A stretch of DNA of 64,000 nt from Bradyrhizobium sp. CER78 (GTDB taxonomy: Bacteria; Pseudomonadota; Alphaproteobacteria; Rhizobiales; Xanthobacteraceae): positions 175,219-239,218 of the forward strand of contig NZ_JARVWP010000011.1 of NCBI RefSeq assembly GCF_029846235.1. Reading direction: 5' to 3'. The notes under the pieces were generated by a model that had not been told where the DNA came from, made no database searches, and saw only the letters and a list, made by a program, of their open reading frames with translations. A program made the translations under genes and the position numbers. Shown in pieces: positions 16,595 to 25,321 of this stretch. The stretch's first letter is position 1. Each line of letters opens with the position of its first letter.

Positions 16595-17221
16595 ATGCCT
16601 GCCAGCCGTTCCCATCTCATTCGTCCGTTCGTCGCGCTTGCGATGGTGACGGCGTCCACGCTTTATGCGCTTGCCCAGCAGCCGCCGACGCCGACGCGGG
16701 TGCGTGGAACCGTCGAAAGCGTCGACGGCGATACGCTGGCCGTGAAGTCGCGCAGTGGTGAAGACGTCAGGCTGCATATGGCCGGCAATATGGTGGTGCT
16801 CGGGCTGACCAAGATCGCCCTGGCCGACATCAAGGTCGGTTCCTTCATCGGCACGACCACGGTGCCCGGGTCCGACGGCGTGCCGAAGGCGGTCGAGGTA
16901 CATGTGTTCCCCGAGAACATGCGCGGCACCGGCGAGGGCTCGCGGCCCTACGATCTGAAACCGAACAGCAGCATGACCAACGCCACCGTCGCGGAATCCG
17001 TCGTCAGCAATGACGGCCATACATTGCTGGTCAAGTACAAGGACGGCGAGAAGAAGGTGCAGATCACGCCCGACACCCCTGTCGTGACCTTTGTTCCCGG
17101 TGACAAGGCGGACCTCAAGGCCGGCGCCAAGGTCATCGCCTTCATGAAGAAGCTGCCCGACGGCTCGTTTGAGACCGATCGCGTCAGCGTAGGCCGCGAC
17201 GGTCTCACGCCGCCGATGTGA
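16595..17221 (+). CDS. Secreted protein of unknown function (tandem paralogue 1)
   Basis: A 208-residue exported protein: signal peptide to about residue 28 (VTASTLYALAQQ), then a beta-rich domain with RVRGTVESVDGDTLAVKSRS, ADIKVGSFIG, EVHVFPENMRGTGEG, NSSMTNATVAE, VKYKDGEKKV and the C-terminal VGRDGLTPPM. The first repeat resembles DUF5666-type OB-like modules, but I cannot fix the family. It aligns over its length with the gene at 17468, from which it is separated by a palindromic repeat. Periplasmic; function unknown. Confidence 0.8.
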   Translation: MPASRSHLIRPFVALAMVTASTLYALAQQPPTPTRVRGTVESVDGDTLAVKSRSGEDVRLHMAGNMVVLGLTKIALADIKVGSFIGTTTVPGSDGVPKAVEVHVFPENMRGTGEGSRPYDLKPNSSMTNATVAESVVSNDGHTLLVKYKDGEKKVQITPDTPVVTFVPGDKADLKAGAKVIAFMKKLPDGSFETDRVSVGRDGLTPPM

Positions 17222-17229
17222 ACACGTTG

Positions 17230-17314
17230 GTAGCCCGGATGGAGCGAAGCGAAATCCGGGTTCTGTCTCCGCGGTACGATCGTCCCGGATTGCGCTGCGC
17301 TCCATCCGGGCTAC
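17230..17314. repeat. Palindromic repeat (TAGCCCGGATGGAGCG type)
   Basis: Long inverted arms: GTAGCCCGGATGGAGCGAAG at the left and its inverse ending CCATCCGGGCTAC at the right. It lies between the two tandem paralogues. Confidence 0.88.
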
Positions 17315-17467
17315 AGGATGACAGTTTCGTTATCGCAGTAACGGCATCCTCATTCGGTGCGTAGTCGTCGTGCGAGCTATCTCTACCGCGAAGGGGAGGT
17401 AGCCGCACGGAATACCTTCAACTTCCCGGTGTTCCCTGAATCGCCAGCCAAACCCATGAGGAACACC

Positions 17468-18076
17468 ATGCCGAAATCGCTGCCACTCGCTGCATTGCTT
17501 CTCGTTGCCTTTGCCTCGGCTGCCTCCGCGCAGCAGCCGCCGGCCGTACGCATTCGCGGCACCATCGAGGCCGTCGACGGCGCGATGCTCTCGATCAAGT
17601 CGCGCGACGGCGCCGACATGAAGGTGCGCACCACCGATAACGTTGCTGTGTTCGGCGTCGCCAAGACCGATCTGTCCGAGATCAAGTCCGGTTCCTATAT
17701 CGGCGTCACCGCGATGCCCGAGCCTGACGGGACGCAGAAGGCGATCGCGGTTCACATCTTCCCGGAAAACCAGCGCGGCGCCGCTGAAGGTTTTCGTCCC
17801 TGGGACCTGCGCGCCAATTCGACGATGACCAACGCCACCGTCGCCGAGACGGTGCAGGGTACCGACGGCCAGAACATCACGGTGAAATACAAGGACGGCG
17901 AGAAGAAGGTCGTGGTGCCGCCGGGCACTCCGGTCGTGACGTTCGTTTCCGGCGACAAGTCGGAACTGAAGCCCGGTGCCAAGATCATCATCTTCGGCGC
18001 GGTGAAGAAGGACGACGGCACGCTGGAAGCCAACCGCGTCAATGTCGGCCGCGACGGCATCGCACCGCCGATGTGA
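17468..18076 (+). CDS. Secreted protein of unknown function (tandem paralogue 2)
   Basis: A 202-residue exported protein with signal peptide (LPLAALLLVAFASAASAQQ) and the same core as the gene at 16595: RIRGTIEAVDGAMLSIKSRD, SEIKSGSYIG, AVHIFPENQRGAAEG, NSTMTNATVAE, VKYKDGEKKVVVPPGTPVV, VGRDGIAPPM. The ATG at 17468 has GAGGA 5-6 nt upstream; the in-frame ATG at 17456 lacks one. The two copies form a tandem duplication. The conserved invariant segments (FPEN, MTNATV, KYKDGEKK) suggest a defined ligand site. Periplasmic; function unknown. Confidence 0.8.
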   Translation: MPKSLPLAALLLVAFASAASAQQPPAVRIRGTIEAVDGAMLSIKSRDGADMKVRTTDNVAVFGVAKTDLSEIKSGSYIGVTAMPEPDGTQKAIAVHIFPENQRGAAEGFRPWDLRANSTMTNATVAETVQGTDGQNITVKYKDGEKKVVVPPGTPVVTFVSGDKSELKPGAKIIIFGAVKKDDGTLEANRVNVGRDGIAPPM

Positions 18077-18162
18077 CACGAAGTGTCATCCAGGGCGATG
18101 CGTAGCATCGAACCTCAGATGCGCAATTGCGCATCGGGGGATCTCGATCCGCAGGCTCCGCT

Positions 18163-18188
18163 GTCGTCCCGGCTTTCGCCGGGACGAC
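18163..18188. repeat. Short palindrome between convergent genes
   Basis: GTCGTCCCGGC and its inverse GCCGGGACGAC around a TTTC loop. The same module forms one end of the repeat at 2655-2786. Confidence 0.7.
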
Positions 18189-18213
18189 GCCTATAGGCGG
18201 GATGGCTATTGCC

Positions 18214-19350
18214 TCATACCGCCAGCACCTTGTCGTCGATCTCGGCGATGGTGTTGACGCCGCACAGGCCCATGGTGGTGGTGAGCTCCTTGCCCAGGAT
18301 GTCGAGCGCCTTGGCGACGCCCTCCTGGCCGCCGGCGCCGAGGCCGTAGGCATAGGCGCGACCGATCATGCAGGACTTCGCACCGAGCGCGAGCGCGCGC
18401 ATGACGTCCATGCCGGTGCGGATGCCGCCGTCGAACATGATCTCGAGCTTCGAGCCGACCTCGTCGACGATCTCGGGCAGCACCTCGATCGAGGATGGTG
18501 CGCCGTCGAGCTGGCGGCCGCCATGGTTGGAGACCACGATCGCCTGCGCGCCGGTCTTGGCGGCGAGCTCGGCGTCCTCGACATCGAGGATCCCTTTGAG
18601 GATCAGCTTGCCCGGCCAGATGCTGCGGATCCAGTCGATGTCCTTCCAGTTCAGCGTGGTGTCGAACTGCGACGCCGTCCATTCCGACAGCTTGACGATG
18701 TCGTCCATGCCTTTGACGTGACCGGCGATGTTGCCGAAGGTGCGGCGCTTGCCCTGCAGCACGCCCGACACCCAGGCGGGCTTGGTCGCGAAGTCGATCA
18801 GCTTCGACAGCGACCATTCGGGCGGCACCGTCATGCCGTTCTTGATGTCCTGGTGGCGCTGGCCGATCACCTGCAGGTCGACGGTCAACACCAGCGCCGA
18901 GCATTTCGCCGCGATCGCGCGCTCGATCAGCGACTTGATGAAACCGCGGTCCTTCATGACGTAGAGCTGGAACCAGAACGGCTTGTCGACGGCGGCCGCG
19001 ATGTCCTCGATCGAGCAGATCGACATCGTGCTCTGGGTGAAGGGAATGCCGGCCGCTTGTGCGGCGCGGCAGGCGTGGATTTCGCCGTCGCCATGCTGCA
19101 TGCCGAGCAGGCCGACCGGGGCCAGGATCAGTGGCATCGCCGCGGGCTCACCAAGGATCGTGGTCGCCAGGGTACGCTTGGACACATCGACCAGGATGCG
19201 CTGGCGGAACTTGATCTGCTGCAGGTCCTCGGAATTGGCGCGCAGCGTGTCCTCGGTGTAGGAGCCGCGGTCCGCATAATCGAAAAACGCCTTCGGCACG
19301 CGGCGCTTGTGCAGCTGGCGCAAATCTTCGATGCAGGTAATGTGCTTCAT
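18214..19350 (-). CDS. lldD: FMN-dependent L-lactate dehydrogenase / alpha-hydroxy-acid dehydrogenase
   Basis: A 378-residue flavoenzyme with the FMN alpha-hydroxy-acid family fold. The catalytic His276 and substrate Arg279 are in VVSNHGGRQLDG; the FMN phosphate region follows (FDGGIRTGMDV, GAKSCMIGRAY). Tyr24 in FDYADRGS and Tyr130 in FQLY match the substrate-binding tyrosines. The ATG at 19350 opens MKHITCIEDLRQL, the usual LldD start. It oxidises L-lactate or a related 2-hydroxy acid to the keto acid at the membrane. No lactate permease or LldR lies beside it. A more distant relative is at 47669. Confidence 0.9.
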   Translation of the reverse strand: MKHITCIEDLRQLHKRRVPKAFFDYADRGSYTEDTLRANSEDLQQIKFRQRILVDVSKRTLATTILGEPAAMPLILAPVGLLGMQHGDGEIHACRAAQAAGIPFTQSTMSICSIEDIAAAVDKPFWFQLYVMKDRGFIKSLIERAIAAKCSALVLTVDLQVIGQRHQDIKNGMTVPPEWSLSKLIDFATKPAWVSGVLQGKRRTFGNIAGHVKGMDDIVKLSEWTASQFDTTLNWKDIDWIRSIWPGKLILKGILDVEDAELAAKTGAQAIVVSNHGGRQLDGAPSSIEVLPEIVDEVGSKLEIMFDGGIRTGMDVMRALALGAKSCMIGRAYAYGLGAGGQEGVAKALDILGKELTTTMGLCGVNTIAEIDDKVLAV

Positions 19351-19482
19351 GGACGTTCCCGGCCCTTCTTCTTGTCGCAAGTCTATTCGAGCAAGCCCTG
19401 TTGGTAAGCCTTGCAGCTGTTCGGTCTCGCCGTCATCTAGCATGGTTGGATGGCCCGCCAAATCGAAGACGGATGGGAGAGC

Positions 19483-19659
19483 ATGATGATGCAATCAGGC
19501 ACCAAGCCGAAGGCCGACGACAGCGCCGAAAAGCGCCGGCTCGACGAGGCCCTGGAAGAGGGCCTTGAGGAGACGTTCCCCGGTTCCGACCCCGTCAATG
19601 TGACCCAGCCGGCCCCCACCAAGGGCGACCAGCACGTCAAGCGCAACGGCAAAGGGTAG
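19483..19659 (+). CDS. Small acidic hypothetical protein (58 aa)
   Basis: A small soluble protein containing the segment RRLDEALEEGLEETFPGSDP followed by VNVTQPAPTKGDQH, a pattern I recognise from small conserved proteins in bradyrhizobia (ETFPGSDPV...TQP). The start at 19483 has GGGAG 4 nt upstream; a longer version from 19450 (69 aa) lacks a clear ribosome binding site. Divergent from lldD. Function unknown; probably cytosolic and intrinsically flexible. Confidence 0.72.
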   Translation: MMMQSGTKPKADDSAEKRRLDEALEEGLEETFPGSDPVNVTQPAPTKGDQHVKRNGKG

Positions 19660-19877
19660 GGGATAGCGCGCCTCCCCCGGGGATTGTCTGAACGACCGGA
19701 ATGTTATATTTTTCAGCGCCTTAAGGCCGAAAAAGGCGGTTCGGCCGTGGTAATGATTCATCATATTTTTTGAAGTCATCTTAGCGCCTGGCAGTCTATA
19801 AGGCCGATGCACGCTACACTGGTAGGCGTTCGGGACTCTCTCGCCGTGTGGTTCGAGAGGTCCGTGTTGGGGGTTAT

Positions 19878-21224
19878 ATGAGCCGCAAATATTTCGGGAC
19901 CGATGGAATTCGGGGCCGCGCCAATGGACTGATCACGCCGGAGCTCGCGCTCAAGGTGGGGCAGGCCGCAGGGTTGGTATTTCAGCGTGGCGACCATCGC
20001 CATCGCGTCGTGATCGGCAAGGACACGCGGCTGTCCGGCTACATGATCGAATACGCCATGGTGGCGGGCTTCACCTCGGTCGGCATGGACGTGCTGCTGG
20101 TCGGCCCGATGCCGACGCCGGCGATCGCGATGCTGACCAAGTCGATGCGCGCCGATCTCGGCGTCATGATCTCGGCGTCGCATAATCTTTTCGAGGACAA
20201 CGGCATCAAGCTGTTCGGCCCGCAGGGATTCAAGCTCTCCGATGATGTCGAGAAGCAGATCGAGCAGCTGCTCGACGAATCGCTCGATCGCCGCCTGGCG
20301 CAGAGCGCGAGCCTCGGCCGCGCCCGCCGCATCGACGGCGTCCATGACCGCTACATCGAATTCGCCAAGCGCACCCTGCCGCGTGACCTCTCGCTCGACG
20401 GCCTGCGCGTCGTGGTCGATTGCGCCAACGGCGCCGCCTACAAGGTGGTGCCGGAAGCGCTGTGGGAGCTCGGCGCCGACGTGGTGCCGATCGGGGTCGA
20501 ACCCGACGGCTTCAACATCAACAAGGAATGCGGCTCCACCTCGCCGGAAGCGCTGTCGCGCAAGGTGCGCGAGATGCGCGCCGACATCGGCATCGCGCTC
20601 GACGGCGATGCCGATCGCGTCATCCTGGTCGACGAGCGCGGCCACATCGTCGACGGCGACCAGCTGCTCGCGGTGATCGCGCAGAGCTGGAAGGAAGAGG
20701 GACGCCTCGCCAAGCCCGGCATCGTCACGACCGTGATGTCCAATCTCGGGCTGGAGCGCTTCCTGCAGGGCCACGGGCTTTCGATGGTCCGTACCCCGGT
20801 CGGCGACCGCTATGTGCTCGAGCAGATGTTGAGCGGCGGCTACAATCTCGGCGGCGAGCCGTCCGGCCATATCATCATGTCGGACTATTCGACTACCGGC
20901 GACGGCTTCGTCGCGGCGCTGCAGGTGCTGGCGGTGGTGCAGAAGCTGCGCCGCCCAGTGTCGGAGATCTGCCGGCGTTTTGAACCATTGCCGCAAATCC
21001 TGAAGAACGTACGCTATCGCAGCGGCAAGCCGCTCGATGCCGCCGAGGTCAAGTCCGCGATCACCGACGGCGAGAAGCGCCTCAACGGCCATGGCCGTCT
21101 GTTGATCCGCCCGTCCGGCACCGAACCGGTGATCCGCGTCATGGGCGAGGGCGACGACCGCATCCTGGTGGAAGAGATCGTCGACAACATCGTCAGCGCA
21201 CTCGGCCACGCCGCCGCGGCTTGA
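19878..21224 (+). CDS. glmM: Phosphoglucosamine mutase
   Basis: A 448-residue enzyme that converts glucosamine-6-phosphate to glucosamine-1-phosphate for UDP-GlcNAc and cell-wall synthesis. Seen: MSRKYFGTDGIRG at the N-terminus, the phosphoserine loop GVMISASHN (Ser101), the metal loop LDGDADRV near residue 246, the sugar loop GEPSGH near residue 330, and the phosphate-binding loop RPSGTEPVIRVM near residue 417. The ATG at 19878 is the standard start. In many alphaproteobacteria it follows folP/ftsH; here it stands alone after a 200-nt gap. Confidence 0.96.
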   Translation: MSRKYFGTDGIRGRANGLITPELALKVGQAAGLVFQRGDHRHRVVIGKDTRLSGYMIEYAMVAGFTSVGMDVLLVGPMPTPAIAMLTKSMRADLGVMISASHNLFEDNGIKLFGPQGFKLSDDVEKQIEQLLDESLDRRLAQSASLGRARRIDGVHDRYIEFAKRTLPRDLSLDGLRVVVDCANGAAYKVVPEALWELGADVVPIGVEPDGFNINKECGSTSPEALSRKVREMRADIGIALDGDADRVILVDERGHIVDGDQLLAVIAQSWKEEGRLAKPGIVTTVMSNLGLERFLQGHGLSMVRTPVGDRYVLEQMLSGGYNLGGEPSGHIIMSDYSTTGDGFVAALQVLAVVQKLRRPVSEICRRFEPLPQILKNVRYRSGKPLDAAEVKSAITDGEKRLNGHGRLLIRPSGTEPVIRVMGEGDDRILVEEIVDNIVSALGHAAAA

Positions 21225-21281
21225 TTTACAAAGAGAGCCTGCCGGATCCGTCATCCCCGCGCAAAGGCCTAGCCTTGCGCT

Positions 21282-21377
21282 GGAGGTGCGAGCTCTTGCG
21301 AGCCTCGAAGGATGTACGGCCGGGCCGGTGGCCGTCGCCCTTCGAGGCTCGCTCCGCTCGCACCTCAGGGTGACGGT
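21282..21377. repeat. Palindromic repeat, family C (RPE type)
   Basis: A GAGGTGCGAGC...GCTCGCACCTC inverted element with the central module GGCCGGTGGCCGTCG shared with copies at 42021, 44769 and 46306. It occupies part of the 590-nt gap between glmM and the outer-membrane gene. A 42-codon hydrophobic frame at 21379-21507 lacks a ribosome binding site; I see no other gene in the gap. Confidence 0.85.
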
Positions 21378-21816
21378 GATGGTGTTCTCGCCCACGGCAG
21401 CTGCCACACCGCGCATCGCTGCCTTCGTCTATCAGCTGTGCGCATTCCTGCCGGCGATTGGCCTGCTCGCGGTGTTCCTGCCGAAGATGCCGAAGGCCGT
21501 TCGCTGAACTCCCGGCAGTGAGGCGGGCAGCAGCGGTTCCCGCATTAAGCATTCGCTAACACCGCGGCTCGCGTGGGCTGCAAACGCGCGCCCCGCGTCA
21601 ACGCTTCATTAGCATCTGTGGCGAGATCGCCATCTTTCGCCGCTGCGTGCGCGCATTTATGGGCCCATAAGCAACAGCCGCAGAAATCGGTGAGAGAAAA
21701 TCAACCTTAAAAATTAGGGTTAAGTGCCGCTTAAACATTTGCTGCCATCGTCCGCCCGTGAGTTTCAGACGTGGGGCCTTTCGTGTCGCCTCACTTGGCC
21801 CAAAAGGACGAAGCCA

Positions 21817-22668
21817 ATGCGTAGCGTAAAGACCCTGATTGCCGCGGGAGTGGCATCTCTGTTGTCCTCGGCGGCGTTCGCTGCCGACATGCCGATCATG
21901 CCGCCGCCCCCGATGGCGTATGCGCCTCCTCCGGTCCAGGATTTCGGCGGCTGGTATCTGCGCGGCGATATCGGCATGACCAACACCAAGGCGAGGCTGC
22001 ACGTCAACGCCTACGATACGCTGCCGGCCGGCACTGCCTTCAATCAATTCGGCCACGGTTTCGACGGCGGCATGCTCTACGGCATCGGCGTCGGCTATCA
22101 GTTCAACAGCTGGTTCCGCGCCGACATCACCGGTGAGTATCGCTCGAAGGTGAGCTTCAACGGCACCGACTTCTTCACGTTCCCTGGGCCGAGCTCCTTG
22201 GGCGACACCTACCATGGCGGCGTCCAGAGCTGGGTCGGCCTCGTCAACGTCTACGCCGATCTCGGCACCTGGGGCTGCTTGACCCCGTTCGTCGGCGCCG
22301 GTGTCGGTGCCGCAGTGCTCAAGACCTCGGCGTTCTCCGACATCGCCACGTTCCCGAGCGGGTCGGGCCTGACCAGCTCCTTCATCGCCGACGGCGCCAC
22401 CAAGACCAACTTCGCCTGGGCGGTGCATGCCGGTGTCGCCTACAAGGTCACCAACAACTTCACGGTTGAACTGGCCTATCGCTACCTCGACATGGGCACC
22501 GCCGGTCAAGGCCAGGGGCACTTCTTCGACGGCACACGGACTGGTCCCTCGAGCTTCCAGTTCCGCGACATCACCTCGCAAGACGTGAAGCTCGGTGTGC
22601 GCTTCGCCTTGCCTTGCTGCGACGTGCTGCCTCCGCCCCCGCCGCCCCCCCTGATCCGCAAGGGCTAA
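21817..22668 (+). CDS. Outer membrane beta-barrel protein (Omp25/RopB-like)
   Basis: A 283-residue exported protein with a signal peptide cleaved near AFAADMP, then a proline-rich linker (PPPPMAYAPPP) and a barrel starting FGGWYLRGDIGMTN, with alternating strands such as YGIGVGYQFNSWFRADITGEY. It ends DVKLGVRFALPCCD followed by an unusual PPPPPPPLIRKG tail rather than a terminal aromatic residue. Typical of the abundant small porin-like outer-membrane proteins of rhizobia. The next gene is a separate family member behind a terminator. Confidence 0.85.
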   Translation: MRSVKTLIAAGVASLLSSAAFAADMPIMPPPPMAYAPPPVQDFGGWYLRGDIGMTNTKARLHVNAYDTLPAGTAFNQFGHGFDGGMLYGIGVGYQFNSWFRADITGEYRSKVSFNGTDFFTFPGPSSLGDTYHGGVQSWVGLVNVYADLGTWGCLTPFVGAGVGAAVLKTSAFSDIATFPSGSGLTSSFIADGATKTNFAWAVHAGVAYKVTNNFTVELAYRYLDMGTAGQGQGHFFDGTRTGPSSFQFRDITSQDVKLGVRFALPCCDVLPPPPPPPLIRKG

Positions 22669-22705
22669 TAAGGGCTAATTTCGTCCCTTCACGGTTAACG
22701 ATTGA

Positions 22706-22734
22706 AACGGCGCGGGATCATCCCGCGCCGTTTT
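22706..22734 (+). terminator. Rho-independent terminator
   Basis: Stem AACGGCGCGGGA/TCCCGCGCCGTT with a 3-nt loop and TTTT after it, 38 nt past the stop of the first barrel gene. Confidence 0.9.
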
Positions 22735-22859
22735 CCGTTGCCGCGCCATGTCGCGAGCTTTGTGCAACTTGCGTGGTCGAAGACGGCCAGCGACAACGAT
22801 TGGTTAAGGTTAACAGGCGATGATCAACGCGCATTAGATGAGTGGGATGGAGCGTTGCG

Positions 22860-23711
22860 ATGCGTAGGTTCTTGCTGGCGGCGATGATGTTCGGGGCGGT
22901 GACCGGCGCGCAGGCGGCCGACATGCCGGAGTTCCTTCGCGGCAGTCTGCCCGCGTCCAGCGCACCCACCAGAAACTGGGACGGCTGGTATGTCGGCGGT
23001 CAGGTCAGCCAGACATGGATCAACACCGACTTTGGCGGCTCGGTTGCGCCCCTGACCAATTCCATATTTCGCAACACGACGCTGCAGGGACCGACGTCCC
23101 AATTCAATCTGCTTGGCCGGGTCAATTCGCAAAGCTCGGGCTTCGGAGCATTTGTCGGACGCAACTGGCAGTATGACGACGCCGTGGTGGGTGTCGAAGC
23201 AAACTATACCCATTGGTCCGGCCTTACGGCATCGACCTTCGGAAGCCTGGGTCCGATTCAAGTCGCGCAACCCACCTTGGTCCTGCCGGCCGGTGCCTCT
23301 GCCGCCGACGGCGTGACGTTGAATGGAAGCGCTTCAATGAAGCTCAAGGACGAGGTGACATTCCGCGGCCGGGCGGGTTGGGCAACCGGTGACTTTCTGC
23401 CCTACATGTTCGGCGGCCTTGCGGTCGGCCGAATGGATGTCTCGCGCACGGTCACGAGCTCGGTGAACAGAACGATCAACTTTGCTGACGGAAGTTCGAC
23501 CACCTTTGTACTCCCGCAGTTTTCCCAAACCGCAACGGACGCGAAGACGGACGCTTACGTTGCAGGCTGGACCGCTGGTCTCGGCCTGGAATACATGCTG
23601 TGGAACTGTGTTTTCCTGCGCGGCGAGTGGGAATACGTCAAGTTCATGCCGGTCAAGAACACGTCGGTCACACAGAACAGCGTACGTGCGGCGATCGGCT
23701 ACAAGTTCTGA
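22860..23711 (+). CDS. Outer membrane beta-barrel protein
   Basis: A 283-residue exported barrel. The signal peptide (MRRFLLAAMMFGAVTGAQAAD) is followed by NWDGWYVGGQVSQTW, the standard first strand of the Omp25-like family, GAFVGRNWQYDDAVVGVEANY, and the closing strand VRAAIGYKF with terminal Phe, the outer-membrane insertion signal. The ATG at 22860 has GGAG 7 nt upstream. It differs enough from the gene at 21817 that the pair is an old duplication or separate recruitment. Confidence 0.87.
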   Translation: MRRFLLAAMMFGAVTGAQAADMPEFLRGSLPASSAPTRNWDGWYVGGQVSQTWINTDFGGSVAPLTNSIFRNTTLQGPTSQFNLLGRVNSQSSGFGAFVGRNWQYDDAVVGVEANYTHWSGLTASTFGSLGPIQVAQPTLVLPAGASAADGVTLNGSASMKLKDEVTFRGRAGWATGDFLPYMFGGLAVGRMDVSRTVTSSVNRTINFADGSSTTFVLPQFSQTATDAKTDAYVAGWTAGLGLEYMLWNCVFLRGEWEYVKFMPVKNTSVTQNSVRAAIGYKF

Positions 23712-23782
23712 CGAACGCCGCGTCGCTTGACACCGCAATGTGCGGCTGATCCGATGTTGCTCCGCAAGCGGAGCGACCTCAC

Positions 23783-24373
23783 ATGAAAATCCATGGCGAC
23801 GCCAATTCAGGCAATTGCCTGAAGGTGAAATGGGTGTGCGACAAGTTGGCGCTGCCATACACATGGGTCGAGATCGACACCATGAAGGGCGGCAGCCGGA
23901 CGGCGGAATTCCTCAAGCTGAACGGCTGGGGTCAGGTGCCGACGGTCGAGCTCGATGACGGACGCACGCTCGCGCAATCCAATGCCATCATCCGCTACCT
24001 CGCGCGCGGCAGCGATCTGATCCCCGCCGATCCCTATCGCGCGGCGCGGATGGATGCCTGGATGTTCTGGGAGCAGAACAGCCACGAGCCTTATGTCGCC
24101 GTCTGCCGTTTTCAGATCGTGTATCTCGGCAAGGCCGTCTCCGAGATCGATCCGAACCTGATCAAGCGCGGCTATGTCGCGCTCGATCACCTGGAGCGGC
24201 ACCTTGCCGGCACGCAGTTCCTGGTCGGCGATGCGTTCTCGCTCGCCGACGTGTCGTTGCTCGCCTATACGCGCATGGCGGAGGACGGCGGCCTCGAACT
24301 CGCGCGCTATCCCATGATCCGCCGCTGGATCGCCGATGCCGAGCATGTGCTCGGCCTGCCGGCGGTGCGCTGA
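23783..24373 (+). CDS. Glutathione S-transferase family protein
   Basis: A 196-residue GST. The thioredoxin-like domain begins MKIHGDANSGNCLKVKWVC, with GQVPTVELDDG and LAQSNAIIRYLA as glutathione-site motifs; the helical domain carries FSLADVSLLAYTRMAEDGG. It is clearly related to the GST at 6694 (same SGN..KV and SNAI motifs) but about 20 residues shorter. The active-site position has Ser/Asn/Cys (SGNCLK), as in beta/nu-like bacterial GSTs. A GNAT gene starts 18 nt after the stop and probably shares its transcript. Confidence 0.88.
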   Translation: MKIHGDANSGNCLKVKWVCDKLALPYTWVEIDTMKGGSRTAEFLKLNGWGQVPTVELDDGRTLAQSNAIIRYLARGSDLIPADPYRAARMDAWMFWEQNSHEPYVAVCRFQIVYLGKAVSEIDPNLIKRGYVALDHLERHLAGTQFLVGDAFSLADVSLLAYTRMAEDGGLELARYPMIRRWIADAEHVLGLPAVR

Positions 24374-24391
24374 CTTTTGGTGAACATCGAT

Positions 24392-24862
24392 ATGACTGAA
24401 GCCTCATCGATCACGATCCGCCGCGCACGGCGCGAGGATGTCGCCGCCATCGTCGGCATGCTGGCGGACGATCCGCTCGGCAGCGCACGCGAGCGGATCG
24501 TGGACCCGCTGCCGCAAAGCTACTACGATGCCTTCGCACGGGTCGCGCGTGATGCAAACCTGCAGCTCGTCGTCGCCGTCGACGGGGAGGGCGCCATCGT
24601 CGGCTGCCTGCAACTCGCGGTCCTGCCCGGCCTCAGTTCGCAAGGCTCTTCGCGTGGCCTGCTCGAGGACGTCCGCGTTGCAAAGCACTGCCGCAGCCGC
24701 GGCATCGGCGAGCAGCTCGTGCAGTGGGCGGTGACCGAGGCGCGTGCGCAAGGCTGCATGCTCGTCGAGTTGCTGACGCATCACACCCGCGTCGACGCGC
24801 AGCGCTTCTATGAGCGGCTGGGATTTGCGCGCAGCCATGTCGGCATGACGCTGCGCTTTTGA
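24392..24862 (+). CDS. GNAT family N-acetyltransferase
   Basis: About 156 residues with the GNAT fold: ITIRRARREDVAAIVGML at the N-terminus, motif A (LLEDVRVAKHCRSRGIGEQL) binding acetyl-CoA, and the C-terminal RFYERLGFARSHVGM. The ATG at 24392 starts the domain; TTG and GTG codons 4-5 residues upstream are possible. It follows the GST gene by 18 nt. The acceptor substrate cannot be read from sequence. Confidence 0.87.
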   Translation: MTEASSITIRRARREDVAAIVGMLADDPLGSARERIVDPLPQSYYDAFARVARDANLQLVVAVDGEGAIVGCLQLAVLPGLSSQGSSRGLLEDVRVAKHCRSRGIGEQLVQWAVTEARAQGCMLVELLTHHTRVDAQRFYERLGFARSHVGMTLRF

Positions 24863-25030
24863 GCTGCGCGCACTAAGCTGTGCCGCTCACAAGGCAACGT
24901 CTGCGGTAGCCGCTGCTGCGCGTTCCGGTTAACAGCCAATAAACTAAGCCGGCCTCCGTGATTTTACGGGGCGGAACGAGTCCGGTATGTCGGACGTCTC
25001 CCACGGGGCGGCGGGCAACTGGGGATTGGA

Positions 25031-25243
25031 ATGTCGGAATATTCGATCGTGCGGGTCGGCAACGAGTACATCGTGCTGGCCGGCGATAAGAGCATTTTGA
25101 AAATATCGAGCCGGCGCAAGGCAGTTAAGATCATGACTCTGGCGGCAGACTTGCTCGACCAGGAGACGATGCAGCAGGTCGAGAACGCCCCATCAATCAG
25201 CCGTGATCTCCCGATCGTTCCGGAAAAGTCTGAACTTCCTTGA
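25031..25243 (+). CDS. Small hypothetical protein (70 aa)
   Basis: A 70-residue soluble protein (MSEYSIVRVGNEYIVLAGDK, then a basic segment KISSRRKAVKIM and an acidic tail). Two or three beta strands followed by a helix are plausible. No recognised family. It ends just 8 nt before the leader hairpin of serC and lies on the same strand, so read-through into serC is possible. Confidence 0.65.
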   Translation: MSEYSIVRVGNEYIVLAGDKSILKISSRRKAVKIMTLAADLLDQETMQQVENAPSISRDLPIVPEKSELP

Positions 25244-25251
25244 CGTTTGGG

Positions 25252-25321
25252 TACCCTTCCACTATCTCCGACCGCGGGAAACCTCTCCCCACCGAGAGGC
25301 AGCTATCTGGAAGGGTAGATT
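25252..25321 (+). promoter_or_regulatory. serC leader RNA element
   Basis: A long-range stem pairs TACCCTTCC (25252-25260) with GGAAGGGTA (25309-25317), immediately before the serC ATG at 25322, so the ribosome binding site is inside the closing stem. An inner 6-bp hairpin CCTCTC/GAGAGG (25282-25287 with 25294-25299) lies in between. Position and structure match what I recall of the serC motif, a published candidate cis-regulatory RNA found before serC in alphaproteobacteria. Its ligand is not something I can give. Confidence 0.82.

Noticed and set aside
21379..21507. 42-codon hydrophobic frame after the repeat downstream of glmM
   Set aside because: No ribosome binding site and no pattern I recognise; could be a real micropeptide but unsupported.
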